DNA from: Variovorax sp. Root411
GTDB lineage: Bacteria; Pseudomonadota; Gammaproteobacteria; Burkholderiales; Burkholderiaceae_C
Reading direction: 5' to 3'
Assembly (NCBI RefSeq): GCF_001425205.1
Contig: NZ_LMDW01000020.1
Coordinates: 334,182 to 398,181 of the forward strand
DNA: 64,000 bases
Of this stretch, positions 35,927 through 44,924 are shown in pieces; the stretch's first letter is position 1; every line of letters begins with the position of its first letter. A program made the translations under genes and the position numbers. Under the pieces are notes generated by a model. It was given only the letters and a program-made list of their open reading frames with translations, made no database searches and was not told where the DNA came from.

Positions 35927-36829
35927 ATGAGCAGTTTTCCCTCCCTGCCGGCTTCATGGACGCGCACCCTGGCCGGAGCGCTGCTGCTCGCGGCCTCGCT
36001 GCAGGCGCTTGCCGCCGCACCGGAAAACTCTTCCGCCCAGGCGCTGCGCGCCACGTACCAACGCTTGAGCGACAAACTCGACCACAGCAGTTTCGGGCGC
36101 CCCGTGCAGCTCGATTCCATGGAGACGCCCGACGGCCTGCAGGGCGATGTCTACGCCGTGGTCGAGCATCCGCTGTCGGCGATCAGCGCAACGCTCAAGG
36201 GGCCGGCCCACTGGTGCGGCGTGCTGACCCTGCACATCAACAACCGTCGCTGCCGCACGGCCAGCGGCCCGCAAGTCGGCGAAATGCTCATGCTCTACGT
36301 GGTGCGTCGCTACGACAAGCCGATCGACCAGGCCTTCGAGCTGCCGTTCGTCTACCGGGTCACCAGTGCCACGCCCGAGTACATGTCGGTCGAGCTCACG
36401 GCCGAGAGCGGTCCGCTGGGCACCAGCAATTACCGTGTCACGTTGCAGGCCGTGGCGCTTGACGAGCGCAAGAGCTTCCTGCATTTCAGCTACAGCTACG
36501 ACCACAACGCGATGGTGCGGCTGGGCACCATGGCCTACTTGGCGACTTTCGGCAGCGACAAGGTCGGCTTCACCGTGGTGGGCAAGACGCCGGAAGGGCA
36601 GCCCGAGTACATCCGCGGCCTGCGCGGGTTGGTGGAGCGCAACGCGATGCGCTACTTCCTGACGCTCGACGCCTACCTCGCCGCGCCGGGCCCCGACCAG
36701 GCCGAGCGCCGTCAGCGCCGCTGGTTCGCGGCGGTGGAGCAGTACCCGCGGCAGCTGCACGAAGTGGACCTCGCCACCTACCTCGCGCTCAAGCGCGAGG
36801 ACAGGCAGCGCGACGGGCCGGCGCGCTGA
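35927..36829 (+). CDS. Secreted protein of unknown function (300 aa)
   Basis: The product has a signal peptide (WTRTLAGALLLAASLQALAAA, cleavage near residue 31). The mature part has the segments LRATYQRLSDKLDHSSFGRPVQLDS, HPLSAISATLKGPAHWCGVLTLHINNRRCR and FSYSYDHNAMVRLGTMAYLATFGSDKVGFTVVG. I do not recognise the family. ATG 35915 four codons earlier is an alternative. Codon use and GC match neighbours. It is 50 bases downstream of the EamA gene. Confidence 0.8.
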   Translation: MSSFPSLPASWTRTLAGALLLAASLQALAAAPENSSAQALRATYQRLSDKLDHSSFGRPVQLDSMETPDGLQGDVYAVVEHPLSAISATLKGPAHWCGVLTLHINNRRCRTASGPQVGEMLMLYVVRRYDKPIDQAFELPFVYRVTSATPEYMSVELTAESGPLGTSNYRVTLQAVALDERKSFLHFSYSYDHNAMVRLGTMAYLATFGSDKVGFTVVGKTPEGQPEYIRGLRGLVERNAMRYFLTLDAYLAAPGPDQAERRQRRWFAAVEQYPRQLHEVDLATYLALKREDRQRDGPAR

Positions 36830-36830
36830 A

Positions 36831-37712
36831 TCAGCCGGCCAGCGTGAGCAGTGGCACGTCGCGCGTGCGACTCATGGCTTCGAGTTCGGCGCGCGTGCGG
36901 GCCGCGAGCCAGGCGGCCAGCGCCTCGTGCGTGGCCGGCGTCGTCATATCGCGCGAGGCGATTCCCGCGGCCTCGCAGAGCCGCGCCGCGAAATGCGGCT
37001 CCAACGCGGCCACCGCCACGCGGCCGTCGGCGCAAGAGTAGACGCGGTAGCCGGCATGCGCGCCGCCGACCGTGCCCGAGGGCTGCGTCAGGCCCCAGGT
37101 GCGGGGCAGGGCGAGCCAGTCGGCCGAGGCGTTCAGCGCCACTTCGAAATACGCGCCGCCGGCCTTGCGGGACCGCCGCAGCACGGCCTTCAGCACCGCC
37201 TCGCTCGCGAGCAGGGCGCCGCCCATGTCGGCATAGAGCGTCGGCGGCAGCTCTATGCCGGTGACGAGCCCGCTTTCGGCGAGGTAGGTCAGGTCGTGGC
37301 CCGGCTCCTCGGCGCGCTCGCCCGGCGCGCCGACGATGGCCACCTGCGACAGCGCGGGGTAGCGCGCATGCAGCGTGGCCCAGTCGAGCTTCAGCTTGCC
37401 GAGCGCGGAAGGGCGGAACGAGGTGAGCAGCACATCGGTCGTCGCGAGTTCGGCGTGCAGCTGCTGCTGCCCGGCCTCGGTCTTGAGATCGACGGCGCGG
37501 ATCTCGATGCCCGCATGCAGCGCGGCATAGGCGGGCCGGTTGTATAGCCCCATCGGATCGCCGCCCGGCGGCTCCAGCTTGAGGCAGGTGGCGCCCATTT
37601 CACGGCAGCGCAGCAGCGCGGCGGGGCCGGGGAGGTTGAGCGCGAGGCTCACGACGCGCACGCCCTCGAGCGGCGTGGCATGGTCGTTGGCGGGGCTGGC
37701 TGAACTCGGCAT
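36831..37712 (-). CDS. CaiB/BaiF-type CoA transferase or racemase, short form
   Basis: The 293-residue product aligns with the N-terminal part of class III CoA transferases and alpha-methylacyl-CoA racemase: PLEGVRVVSLALNLPGPAALLRCREMGATCLKLEPPGGDPM, then DVLLTSFRPSALGKLKLDW and GHDLTYLAESGLVTG. It is shorter than the ~360-400 residues usual for the family, so it may lack the C-terminal interdomain. The catalytic Asp of type III CoA transferases is not clear; the GHDLTYLAESG stretch places a racemase-type Asp. It converges with the preceding gene. Confidence 0.82.
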   Translation of the reverse strand: MPSSASPANDHATPLEGVRVVSLALNLPGPAALLRCREMGATCLKLEPPGGDPMGLYNRPAYAALHAGIEIRAVDLKTEAGQQQLHAELATTDVLLTSFRPSALGKLKLDWATLHARYPALSQVAIVGAPGERAEEPGHDLTYLAESGLVTGIELPPTLYADMGGALLASEAVLKAVLRRSRKAGGAYFEVALNASADWLALPRTWGLTQPSGTVGGAHAGYRVYSCADGRVAVAALEPHFAARLCEAAGIASRDMTTPATHEALAAWLAARTRAELEAMSRTRDVPLLTLAG

Positions 37713-37860
37713 CGGCGTCTTGTCTCCGGGAAACTTGTTCCGCGCATTCTCACCCCCCGGCCCGAAGCTACTTTCCGCAAGCCGCCGCCGCGTCTCGCGC
37801 GTAGCATCCGCAGGTGGCAGCCACTACCTCGCCGCTGCCTCAACGACAAGGAGATGAACC

Positions 37861-38763
37861 ATGTTTGAAGCTTCCCTCATGAGCGGCCGGCGCATCCTCG
37901 TGACCGGCGGCGGCACGGGCCTTGGCCGCGCGATGGCCGAGCATTTCCTGAGCCTGGGCGCCGACGTCGCCATCTGCGGCCGGCGCCAGTCGGTCTGCGA
38001 CGAGACCGCGGCCGAGTGGCGACAGCAGTTCCCGGACAGGCGCATCGACACCTTCGGCGTCGACATCCGCATCGCGCAGCAGGTCGACGAGATGGTCGAG
38101 AGCCTGTTCCAGAGCGGTGGCCTCACGGGGCTCGTCAACAACGCGGCGGGCAACTTCGTCTCGCCGACCGAGAACCTCTCGCCGCGCGCCTTCGACGCCA
38201 TCGCCAACATCGTGTTCCATGGCAGCTTCTACGTGACGCAGGCGGTGGGCAAGCGTTGGGTGGCGCAGGCCAAGTCGGGCGAGTGGAAGCCGGGCGATGT
38301 CTTCCGCAGCGTGATGAGCATCATCGTCACCTGGGTGGACAACGGCAGTCCCTACGTCGTGCCCTCGGCAATGAGCAAGGCCGGCATCGAGGTCATGACC
38401 AAGTCGCTGGCGGTGGAGTGGGCGCGGCACGGCATCCGGCTGAACGCCGTCGGCCCCGGCGAGATTCCGACCGAGGGTATGAGCAAGCGCCTGAACCCCG
38501 GCGAGGAGCCCGGCGCGCGCAGCAAGCAGAGCAATCCGATGGCGCGCACCGGCCGCATGAGCGAGCTGCAGAACCTCGCGTCCTTCCTGATGGCACCTGG
38601 CCAGTGCGACTGGCTCACGGGGCAGAGCATCATGATGGACGGCGGCAACGCGCTGGCCACCGGCGGCAACTTCTATGAGCTGCGCCAGTGGAGCGACGCC
38701 GACTGGCTGGCCGCGCGCGAACGCATCGAGGCGCAGAACCAGAAGGACAAGGCGCAGCGCTGA
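37861..38763 (+). CDS. 2,4-dienoyl-CoA reductase-type short-chain dehydrogenase
   Basis: The 300-residue SDR has a cofactor motif GGGTGLGRAMAEHFLSLGADVAICGR and NNAAGNFVSPTENLSPRAFDAIANIVFHGSFYVTQ. At the usual YxxxK position it has SAMSK (VVPSAMSKAGIEVMTKSLAVEW). Eukaryotic 2,4-dienoyl-CoA reductases share this (PSASAKAG) and take their catalytic Tyr from elsewhere, so I assign this gene to that subgroup, which reduces dienoyl-CoA intermediates in unsaturated fatty acid oxidation. Neighbouring CoA-transferase and enoyl-CoA hydratase genes fit. Confidence 0.85.
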   Translation: MFEASLMSGRRILVTGGGTGLGRAMAEHFLSLGADVAICGRRQSVCDETAAEWRQQFPDRRIDTFGVDIRIAQQVDEMVESLFQSGGLTGLVNNAAGNFVSPTENLSPRAFDAIANIVFHGSFYVTQAVGKRWVAQAKSGEWKPGDVFRSVMSIIVTWVDNGSPYVVPSAMSKAGIEVMTKSLAVEWARHGIRLNAVGPGEIPTEGMSKRLNPGEEPGARSKQSNPMARTGRMSELQNLASFLMAPGQCDWLTGQSIMMDGGNALATGGNFYELRQWSDADWLAARERIEAQNQKDKAQR

Positions 38764-38794
38764 TGCATTGCCCGTGGGGCGGGGTTCGACCCGC

Positions 38795-39193
38795 TCAGTC
38801 CGCGATGTCCGCGCCGCGCTCGGCCAGCAGGCTGCGCAGCACGGAGCGGTGGCAATGCGATTCGTCCTCGCAGTAGCAGCCCACCGAAAGCGAAGTGCTG
38901 TGCGACAGCGCGGCGAGCAGGTCGAGGCTGCGGCTCGCGTCCGACTCGGCCATCTCGGCCTTGAACTTGCGTACGAAGGCGTTCCACTGCGCGGGCGATT
39001 CCGCCTTCTGGGCTTCCTGCGCCTGTTTCATCGTCTCGACGGAGGGCGCGAGGTTCGGGTACCACACGTCGTACCAGTTCTGCGAGGCGAATTCGGTCTT
39101 CGGAACGCCGCGCGGCGAGCGGCGTACGGTGCCTACGCGCAGGCCTTCGTCGGGCGCGCGCGGGGTGCCGAGGCGGACGATGCGGATGCTCAT
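38795..39193 (-). CDS. DUF488 family protein
   Basis: The 132-residue protein carries the family core SIRIVRLGTPRAPDEGLRVGTVRRSPRGVPKTEFASQNWYDVWYPNLAPSVETM and the C-terminal SVGCYCEDESHCHRSVLRSLLAERGAD, which holds the Cys/His cluster C-E-D-E-x-x-C-H-R typical of DUF488. Function unknown. It converges on the SDR gene with 31 bases between stops. Confidence 0.88.
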   Translation of the reverse strand: MSIRIVRLGTPRAPDEGLRVGTVRRSPRGVPKTEFASQNWYDVWYPNLAPSVETMKQAQEAQKAESPAQWNAFVRKFKAEMAESDASRSLDLLAALSHSTSLSVGCYCEDESHCHRSVLRSLLAERGADIAD

Positions 39194-39220
39194 GGTGGGT
39201 TCCCCTTTTCTCTGTTTGTC

Positions 39221-41089
39221 TCAGGTGCCGACGATACCGCCGTCGCGCCGGCGAATCGCCAGCGTCGCGGAGCGCGGCCGCGCGCTGCCCGGTGCGGGGC
39301 CGTCGGGCCAGGCGCTGTTGGGCTTCGTGTCGCCGTCATCACGAGCTTCGCCCGGATGCTGGATGTTGACGAACAGCGTGCGCCGGTCGGGCGTGACCAC
39401 GCAGCCCGTGATCTCGCAGCCGTTCGGCCCGGTGAGAAAGCGCTTGATGCGGCCCGAGGCCGGGTCGGCGCACAGCATCTGGTTGTTGCCCAGGGAGGTG
39501 TAGGGCGGCTTGCCCAGCACTTGGCCGCTCAGGTCGGTCTGGATCCACAGCAGGCCGCCCTTGTCGAAGTGCAGGCCGTCGGGGGCGCCGAACATGTCGG
39601 CCTCGTTCGATGGATAGCGCGCGCCGCTGCCGGACTGCGCGGGATCGCCCGCGAGCGCGAAATGGTCCCAGGCGAAGCTGGTGCTGGCGGCGTCGCTGCC
39701 ATCTTCGCGCCAGCGCAGGATGCCGCCGAACAGGTTGTTGGCGCGCGGGTTGGCCGCGTCGGGGCCGGGCTTGCCGGCGTCGCCACGCTGGCTGTTGTTG
39801 GTGAGGGTGACGTAGACCTCGCCCGACTGCGGGTGCACGGCGATCCATTCGGGGCGGTCCATCTTCGTGCCGCCGACGATATCGCCCGCCAGCCGCGCAT
39901 GGATCAGCACCTCGGCCTGGTCGGCGAAGCCGCCGGCCGCATTCAGGCCGTCGCGGCCATGCACGAGTTCGAGCCAGCGGCCGCGGCCACCGGTGTCGTA
40001 GCGCGCCACGTAGAGCGTGCCATCGTCGAGCAGGTGGCGGTTGGCTGCGCGCGCGGCGGCGTCGGTGCCGGGGCGCACCTTCTCTCGGCTGATGAACTTG
40101 TAGATGTATTCGAAGCGCGAGTCGTCGCCCATGTAGACGACCAGCCGGCCGTCTCTGGCGACGGTGCAGGTGGCGCTCTCCTGCCGCTTGCGGCCGAGCG
40201 CGGTGCGCTTGATGGGCGTGGCCGTTGGGTCGAAAGGATCGATCTCGACCACCCACCCAAAGCGGTGCGGCTCGTTCGGATGCCGGCTCAGGTCGAAGCG
40301 CTCGTCGTGGCGCCAGTACTCCACCCATTGCGAGCCTGCCACCGTGCCGTAGCGGCGCTGGGCGACCGTCGCGTCCTGGGCGGCCTCCTTCGGACCGCCG
40401 AAGTAGCCATGGAAGTTTTCCTCGCACGTGAGGTAGGTGCCCCACGGCGTGACGCCCATGGCGCAGTTGGCAAAAGTGCCGAACACCGCGTCGCCTGCCG
40501 GGTTGGCGGCGGTGCGCATCAGCGGCGTGCCCGCGGCCGGACCCGTGATGCGCATCGGCGTGTTGCCGTGCACGCGGCGCGCGAAGGGCGAGGGCTGCAC
40601 CTGCTGCCAGCCCTGCGTGCCGAGCCGGATCTCGATCACCGAGACGCCCATGGCATGCAGCGACTTGCGCACCTTCTCGGCGGTCCATGCCTTCACGCCG
40701 TCGGTGTGCAGCAACTGCTCGTCGGTGTATTCGTGATTCATCACCAGCAGGCCGCGGTCGCCATTCGCGTCGAGCGCGAAGAAGTGCATGCCGTCGTGGT
40801 GCATGCCGGCCTGCACGGCCTGGTCGTTGGCACTGTTGCCGGCGTCTGGCGCGAAGGCCGGCATTTGGCCCGCGATGCCGGTGGGCGTGCCCCAGGGGTA
40901 GAGCAGTTGCCATTCGTACCCGGGCGGAACCACGACGCCATCGTGCAATGAGGCCGGCACGCCGGTAAAGCCCAGCACGTCGCCATGTGGCGCGGACGGG
41001 GAAGGCGCGGCGCAGCCCTGGTCGAACAGCGCTACCACGGCGGCGGCCGAACCCGATTGAATGAGAAAGCGGCGGCGGTCCAGAGGCAT
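39221..41089 (-). CDS. phoX: PhoX-family (DUF839) phosphatase, Tat-exported
   Basis: The 622-residue product begins MPLDRRRFLIQSGSAAAVVALFDQG, a twin-arginine signal with a downstream Cys-Ala that could be lipid-modified. The DUF839/PhoX domain follows: MNHEYTDEQLL, GNTPMRITGPAAGTPLMRTAANPAGDAVFGTFANCAMGVTPWGTYLTCEENFHGYFG, and WVVEIDPFDPTATPIKRTALGRKRQE. PhoX enzymes are calcium/iron-dependent monoesterases in the periplasm. The start is the ATG directly before the RRR; an upstream in-frame ATG (41131 region) adds a non-homologous leader. Confidence 0.87.
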   Translation of the reverse strand: MPLDRRRFLIQSGSAAAVVALFDQGCAAPSPSAPHGDVLGFTGVPASLHDGVVVPPGYEWQLLYPWGTPTGIAGQMPAFAPDAGNSANDQAVQAGMHHDGMHFFALDANGDRGLLVMNHEYTDEQLLHTDGVKAWTAEKVRKSLHAMGVSVIEIRLGTQGWQQVQPSPFARRVHGNTPMRITGPAAGTPLMRTAANPAGDAVFGTFANCAMGVTPWGTYLTCEENFHGYFGGPKEAAQDATVAQRRYGTVAGSQWVEYWRHDERFDLSRHPNEPHRFGWVVEIDPFDPTATPIKRTALGRKRQESATCTVARDGRLVVYMGDDSRFEYIYKFISREKVRPGTDAAARAANRHLLDDGTLYVARYDTGGRGRWLELVHGRDGLNAAGGFADQAEVLIHARLAGDIVGGTKMDRPEWIAVHPQSGEVYVTLTNNSQRGDAGKPGPDAANPRANNLFGGILRWREDGSDAASTSFAWDHFALAGDPAQSGSGARYPSNEADMFGAPDGLHFDKGGLLWIQTDLSGQVLGKPPYTSLGNNQMLCADPASGRIKRFLTGPNGCEITGCVVTPDRRTLFVNIQHPGEARDDGDTKPNSAWPDGPAPGSARPRSATLAIRRRDGGIVGT

Positions 41090-41179
41090 GGCAGAAGGTG
41101 TTGTGCAGGCGACAGGCGCCATCATCGCCGAGTGCCATGCCCGGCGATACTGGCGCAGAACCCATCCCGGAGACATCGA

Positions 41180-42007
41180 ATGACCGACCGCATCGAATCG
41201 ACCCGACACGCCGACGGTGTGGTGGAACTGCAGCTCGCTCGCGCCGACAAGATGAACGCACTCGACCCCGCGATGTTCGACGCACTCATCGAAGCCGGCG
41301 AGGCGCTGCGTGACGACAAGGCGGTGCGTGCCGTGGTGATCTCGGGCCGCGGCAAGGCCTTCTGCGCGGGGCTGGACATGGCGTCTTTCGAACGCATGCA
41401 GCAGGGCGCGGGCTCCGATGTGCTGGGCGAGGGTGCGGCCGGCGCCGACCTGCTGGTGCGCACGCATGGCATCTCGAACGCCGCGCAGCAGGTGGCGATG
41501 GTCTGGCGCGAGGTGCCGGTGCCGGTCATTGCGGCCGTGCATGGCGTGGCCTTCGGCGGTGGGCTGCAGGTGGCACTCGGCGCGGACATCCGCATCGTGG
41601 CGCCCGACACCAAGCTCTCGGTGATGGAAATCAAATGGGGCCTGGTGCCCGACATGGCCGGCATGGTGCTGATGCGCGAACTCGCCCGCAGCGACGTGGT
41701 GCGCGAACTCACCTTCACGGGCCGCATCTTCTCGGGCGAGGAGGCCCTTAGCATCGGCTTCGCCACCCGCGTTGCGGCCGATCCGCTGGCCGAGGCGCTG
41801 CAGATGGCGCACGAGATCGCAGGCAAGAGCCCCGACGCCATCCGCGCCGGCAAGCGGTTGCTCAATGCGTCGGCCTCGCACAGTGCAGCCGAACTGCTGA
41901 TGGCCGAATCGGTCGAGCAGAAGGCACTGATCGGCAACCCGAACCAGCTTGAGGCCGTGAAGGCCAACATCGAGCGGCGCATGCCGCAATTCAGCGCTCC
42001 GGCCTGA
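41180..42007 (+). CDS. Enoyl-CoA hydratase/isomerase (crotonase) family
   Basis: The 275-residue crotonase-fold protein has the oxyanion-hole segments VVISGRGKAFCAGLDMASF and VPVIAAVHGVAFGGGLQVALGADIRIV. The active-site region reads LSVMEIKWGLVPDMAGMVLMREL: Glu at MEIKWG and Asp in PDMAG, the latter as in dienoyl-CoA isomerase-like members, in place of the second Glu of classical hydratases. The ATG begins 90 bases from the divergent phoX start. Confidence 0.87.
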   Translation: MTDRIESTRHADGVVELQLARADKMNALDPAMFDALIEAGEALRDDKAVRAVVISGRGKAFCAGLDMASFERMQQGAGSDVLGEGAAGADLLVRTHGISNAAQQVAMVWREVPVPVIAAVHGVAFGGGLQVALGADIRIVAPDTKLSVMEIKWGLVPDMAGMVLMRELARSDVVRELTFTGRIFSGEEALSIGFATRVAADPLAEALQMAHEIAGKSPDAIRAGKRLLNASASHSAAELLMAESVEQKALIGNPNQLEAVKANIERRMPQFSAPA

Positions 42008-42302
42008 TCCACAACTGGCTTGCGGCCCTGACCCTGGTGCAGGGGCTGTCCCCAGTGTGCCGCGCCTGCCGTCGCCGTGGCGGCCTTCAAGTCGCACCCA
42101 ACCAGCCCAAAACACGCGAAGAGCTCTTCCGGGCGTCTTTATGTAAGAATAAAGTAGTTGTTTTAAAGAGAGAAGAAGAGGGAATGGAGGCAGTTTGTGT
42201 GCAGAAGGTCACGTCTTCCCCTCTGATGGCTTCCACAAAGAGTGGATGCTGGCAGCGCACTAATTAACAATCGAACGCTTTGCTTAGCGACGGCGATCCT
42301 GC
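42008..42302. other. A+T-rich spacer, no gene seen
   Basis: This 295-base stretch has a marked A+T-rich core (42130-42200, TTTATGTAAGAATAAAGTAG then purine-rich AAGAGAGAAGAAGAGGG), unlike its surroundings. A 76-codon frame at 42037-42267 has atypical composition and no credible start. No clear promoter or terminator was found, though GC-rich short stems occur at 42020-42090. Confidence 0.5.
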
Positions 42303-42617
42303 ATGTCGACGACCACGTTTTTTTGCAACCTCAGCGTGCCCATCCTGGTGGGCGAGGATCGCTACAAGTACATCCCCATCGTGGGGGTCTTCCGCAGCAT
42401 TCCATTCGATCAAGTCGATGAATGGGTAATGCACCCCGACGGCGGGCCCCGCAGCGACCGCGAATTGGCGGCCGAAGTTCTTGTCGAGATCCGCAAGCCA
42501 CTCGGTTCGAGTGGACGCACAGCGCCGCACGCTTTCGATGTGGGAGACATCCTGCAGCTCGACCGCGCCGCCGCGATTGTGGTGTCCACCTTCCTTGCGG
42601 CGCTTCCGCGCGTCTGA
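42303..42617 (+). CDS. Hypothetical protein (104 aa)
   Basis: The product reads MSTTTFFCNLSVPILVGEDR followed by YKYIPIVGVFRSIPFDQVDEWVMHPDG and a C-terminal DVGDILQLDRAAAIVVSTFLAALPRV. Amino acid composition looks like a real protein, but the start has no Shine-Dalgarno and the family is unrecognised. It lies convergent to the D-threonine aldolase-like gene. Confidence 0.5.
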   Translation: MSTTTFFCNLSVPILVGEDRYKYIPIVGVFRSIPFDQVDEWVMHPDGGPRSDRELAAEVLVEIRKPLGSSGRTAPHAFDVGDILQLDRAAAIVVSTFLAALPRV

Positions 42618-42642
42618 CGCCTCTGTGTCGGCCCCGGGACGC

Positions 42643-43800
42643 CTATCGCTTGCCGCGCGCGTCCACCGGCCAGATGGCGACCAGCGTGCCGCCTTCGACC
42701 ACGTGATACGCGTCATGAAGGTTGACCGTCGGATCGCAATGCGGCGTAACGAACTCCACGCGCGCGCCCAGCGCGGGCCGCTGTGCCTGCGAGCCCTGGG
42801 GCGGCATCAGCTTGCCGTGCTCGTCGCCGAAGAAGGCATAGCGGCTCGCAGCGTCGACGCCTTTGGCCACCAGCGGCACGCCGCTGTCGGTCGAGAAGCA
42901 CTTGGTGCCGCCATCCACCGTCACCCAGCCGGTCGCATTCGTGCTGACCACTGCCGTCTGCACGAACAGCGAGACCTCGAAGGGCGACGGCTGCCCGTCG
43001 CTGGCGAGCACCTGCGTGTACTCGGCATCCATGAACACATACGAGCCTGCCTGCAGTTCGGTGAACGCGTTCTCCTGCGAATCCAGATCGTGGGTGCCGG
43101 TGCCTGCGCCGGTCACGATGTCGAAGTGCAGGCCCTGCCGCTTCGCCGCCGCGACAATGGCCGCCACCGTTTCGCGCAGGCCGGCCGCCGCCGCGCTGCG
43201 CTCGTCGCGCGACACGATGTGCTGCAGGTTGCCCGCATAGGACTGCAGCCCGCGCAGCCGCAGGCGCGGCTCGGCGGCCACGAGCGCCGCGAGTTCGAGC
43301 ACCTTCGCCTGCGTGGCTGCGCCGGTGCGGTTGTAGCCCGCGCCGTAGTCCACCAGCACGTCGAGCGGGTGTGTGAGTTCGCTCGCGGCACGCGCCAGAT
43401 CGGCCAGGTTCTGCGGGTTGTCGACCACTACCATCACGTCGCCCGGGCGCGCACGCTGCGCCAGCCTGACGAGCCGCGAGATCTTGCTCGGCGTGACGGC
43501 GGGCGAGGTAATGAGCACGCCCGGAATGCCGCCCTGGACCATCACCTCCGCCTCGCCCAGCGTGACGCAGCTCACGCCGATGGCGCCCGCCGCAACCTGG
43601 CGCCGCGCGATCTCGACCGACTTGTGCGTCTTCACGTGCGGGCGCAGGTTGATGCCGCGCGCCTTGGCGAAGGCGGCCATGCGTTCGATGTTGCGCGTCA
43701 TTGCGGGCAGGTCGATCAGCAGGGCGGGCGTGTCGAGCAGGTGGCGGCCACCGGGAACGCCGATCAGCGGCGCGTTGACTTGCAGCAGGTCTTGGGGCAT
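42643..43800 (-). CDS. D-threonine aldolase-like (DSD1) PLP enzyme
   Basis: The 385-residue fold-type III PLP enzyme has an alanine-racemase-like barrel. The PLP lysine is in LRPHVKTHKSVEIARRQ (after TPALLIDLPAMTRNIERM). DYGAGYNRTGA follows, and the C-terminal metal-binding signature EFVTPHCDPTVNLHD carries the His/Cys (Asp) ligands of D-threonine aldolases and D-serine dehydratases. It likely splits or dehydrates a D-3-hydroxy amino acid. ATG 43800 starts MPQDLLQVNAPLIGVPG. Confidence 0.88.
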   Translation of the reverse strand: MPQDLLQVNAPLIGVPGGRHLLDTPALLIDLPAMTRNIERMAAFAKARGINLRPHVKTHKSVEIARRQVAAGAIGVSCVTLGEAEVMVQGGIPGVLITSPAVTPSKISRLVRLAQRARPGDVMVVVDNPQNLADLARAASELTHPLDVLVDYGAGYNRTGAATQAKVLELAALVAAEPRLRLRGLQSYAGNLQHIVSRDERSAAAAGLRETVAAIVAAAKRQGLHFDIVTGAGTGTHDLDSQENAFTELQAGSYVFMDAEYTQVLASDGQPSPFEVSLFVQTAVVSTNATGWVTVDGGTKCFSTDSGVPLVAKGVDAASRYAFFGDEHGKLMPPQGSQAQRPALGARVEFVTPHCDPTVNLHDAYHVVEGGTLVAIWPVDARGKR

Positions 43801-43910
43801 CGAGAAAAGCCTTTGAAGGGGAGAGGGCGCGAAAAATGAGCCAGTGTTTCGCGCGCGAATGATCGCACCGAATGCCTGCCTGGCGCAGGACGCCAGAGAC
43901 GGAAATGTCC

Positions 43911-44216
43911 TTACGCCGGATGCGATCGGCTGTGATGTGGGGGGCGACGCAACGCCAGCCACCACAGCAGCGCGGCATTGACTGCCCAGCTGCCTGCCAG
44001 CAGCATCAGCGCCGTGTTCGCCACGCCGGGTGACAGGTCCAGCGTCAGCAGGCTCAGCGACCATGGCAGTCCGCCCACGACGGCGGCGAGCAGGCCCGCT
44101 TCGCTCTCGGGCGCGGCGACGCAGGCCAGGGTGCACGCGGCGCCGGTGACCGTGTAGATCAGTGCGGCGACGCGCCATCCGACGCGCGCGGGCGGCCGTG
44201 AATTTGCAGTGGGCAT
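43911..44216 (-). CDS. Small membrane protein of unknown function (101 aa)
   Basis: Three hydrophobic segments (VAALIYTVTGAACTLACVAA, LLAAVVGGLPWSLSLLTLDL, NTALMLLAGSWAVNAALLWWLAL) make this a plausible inner-membrane protein with a basic C-terminal tail. ATG is clear; the family is not recognised. It lies 110 bases upstream of the D-threonine aldolase-like gene on the same strand. Confidence 0.65.
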   Translation of the reverse strand: MPTANSRPPARVGWRVAALIYTVTGAACTLACVAAPESEAGLLAAVVGGLPWSLSLLTLDLSPGVANTALMLLAGSWAVNAALLWWLALRRPPHHSRSHPA

Positions 44217-44483
44217 GCCTCGAGCATCGCCGATTCCGCATCAAGCTGCGAAGGCTTGTTGCGCGAAGGGGCGTAGTTTTCTGCCGTGCTCGGCGGCTTC
44301 TTCGGCTTGTCACTTGAGCGTTCCACCATCTGAACATCCCGCGGCTGTCAGCGAGGAGCGGCCTTGGCTGACACGCCCTGCGAAGCGGGACCGTGAGATT
44401 GGACTTGCCAGGGAGTCTGCGCAGGTTCGCGCGGACTTTGCAGCGTGCTCCCCGGCCGGATCGACAACAAGACAGGGATTCAC

Positions 44484-44741
44484 ATGGTCGAGTATTTCCG
44501 AGTAGGTCTTCCCTACATTCGAATGCGCTTCAAGGTGCCGGCGCGGCGCGGCAGCAGGGTCGAACTCGATGGGCGTTTCGGGATCATTTCCGGTGCGAGC
44601 GGCGAGTATCTGCTGGTGAAATTCGACGGCGAATCCGCAGCAGCCGTCGTCCACCCCGTCGAGCTCAATTACGTGGAGGCGGGAGAGGCGATCGAACCCG
44701 CGCCGCCGTCGATTCCGGAGGGTGCAGAGAACGCGCTCTGA
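44484..44741 (+). CDS. Small hypothetical protein (85 aa)
   Basis: From ATG 44484 (ACAGGG upstream) the product reads VEYFRVGLPYIRMRFKVPARRGSRVELDG, then FGIISGASGEYLLVKFDGESAAAVVHPVELNYVE. This looks like a small beta-barrel with a GxIxSASxxxLLVxFDG pattern, similar to short proteins of phage or genomic-island origin. Function unknown. A GTG 13 codons upstream is an alternative start. Confidence 0.6.
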   Translation: MVEYFRVGLPYIRMRFKVPARRGSRVELDGRFGIISGASGEYLLVKFDGESAAAVVHPVELNYVEAGEAIEPAPPSIPEGAENAL

Positions 44742-44924
44742 CAGGCCCTGGCGAGGGTTAATCCCCGAGATTTTTGTCTGCGGCAGGGCTATCTTGCCTG
44801 CGCGACCAGCTGCTGGCGAGCCGTGCCTGCCTACGCGCAATGGCTGGCGATCGTGGCCGATTCAACGAGGATGTGTGCCAAAGTCGGGTATGAGCTCCAG
44901 ACACCATAGCTGCGAAAACACATA

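Noticed and set aside
38675..40951. 758-codon plus-strand frame opposite phoX
   Set aside because: It is antisense to a full PhoX protein with Tat signal; no recognisable domain.
42037..42267. 76-codon plus frame after the crotonase gene
   Set aside because: Mixed GC-rich and A+T-rich composition, no ribosome site, no protein-like pattern.
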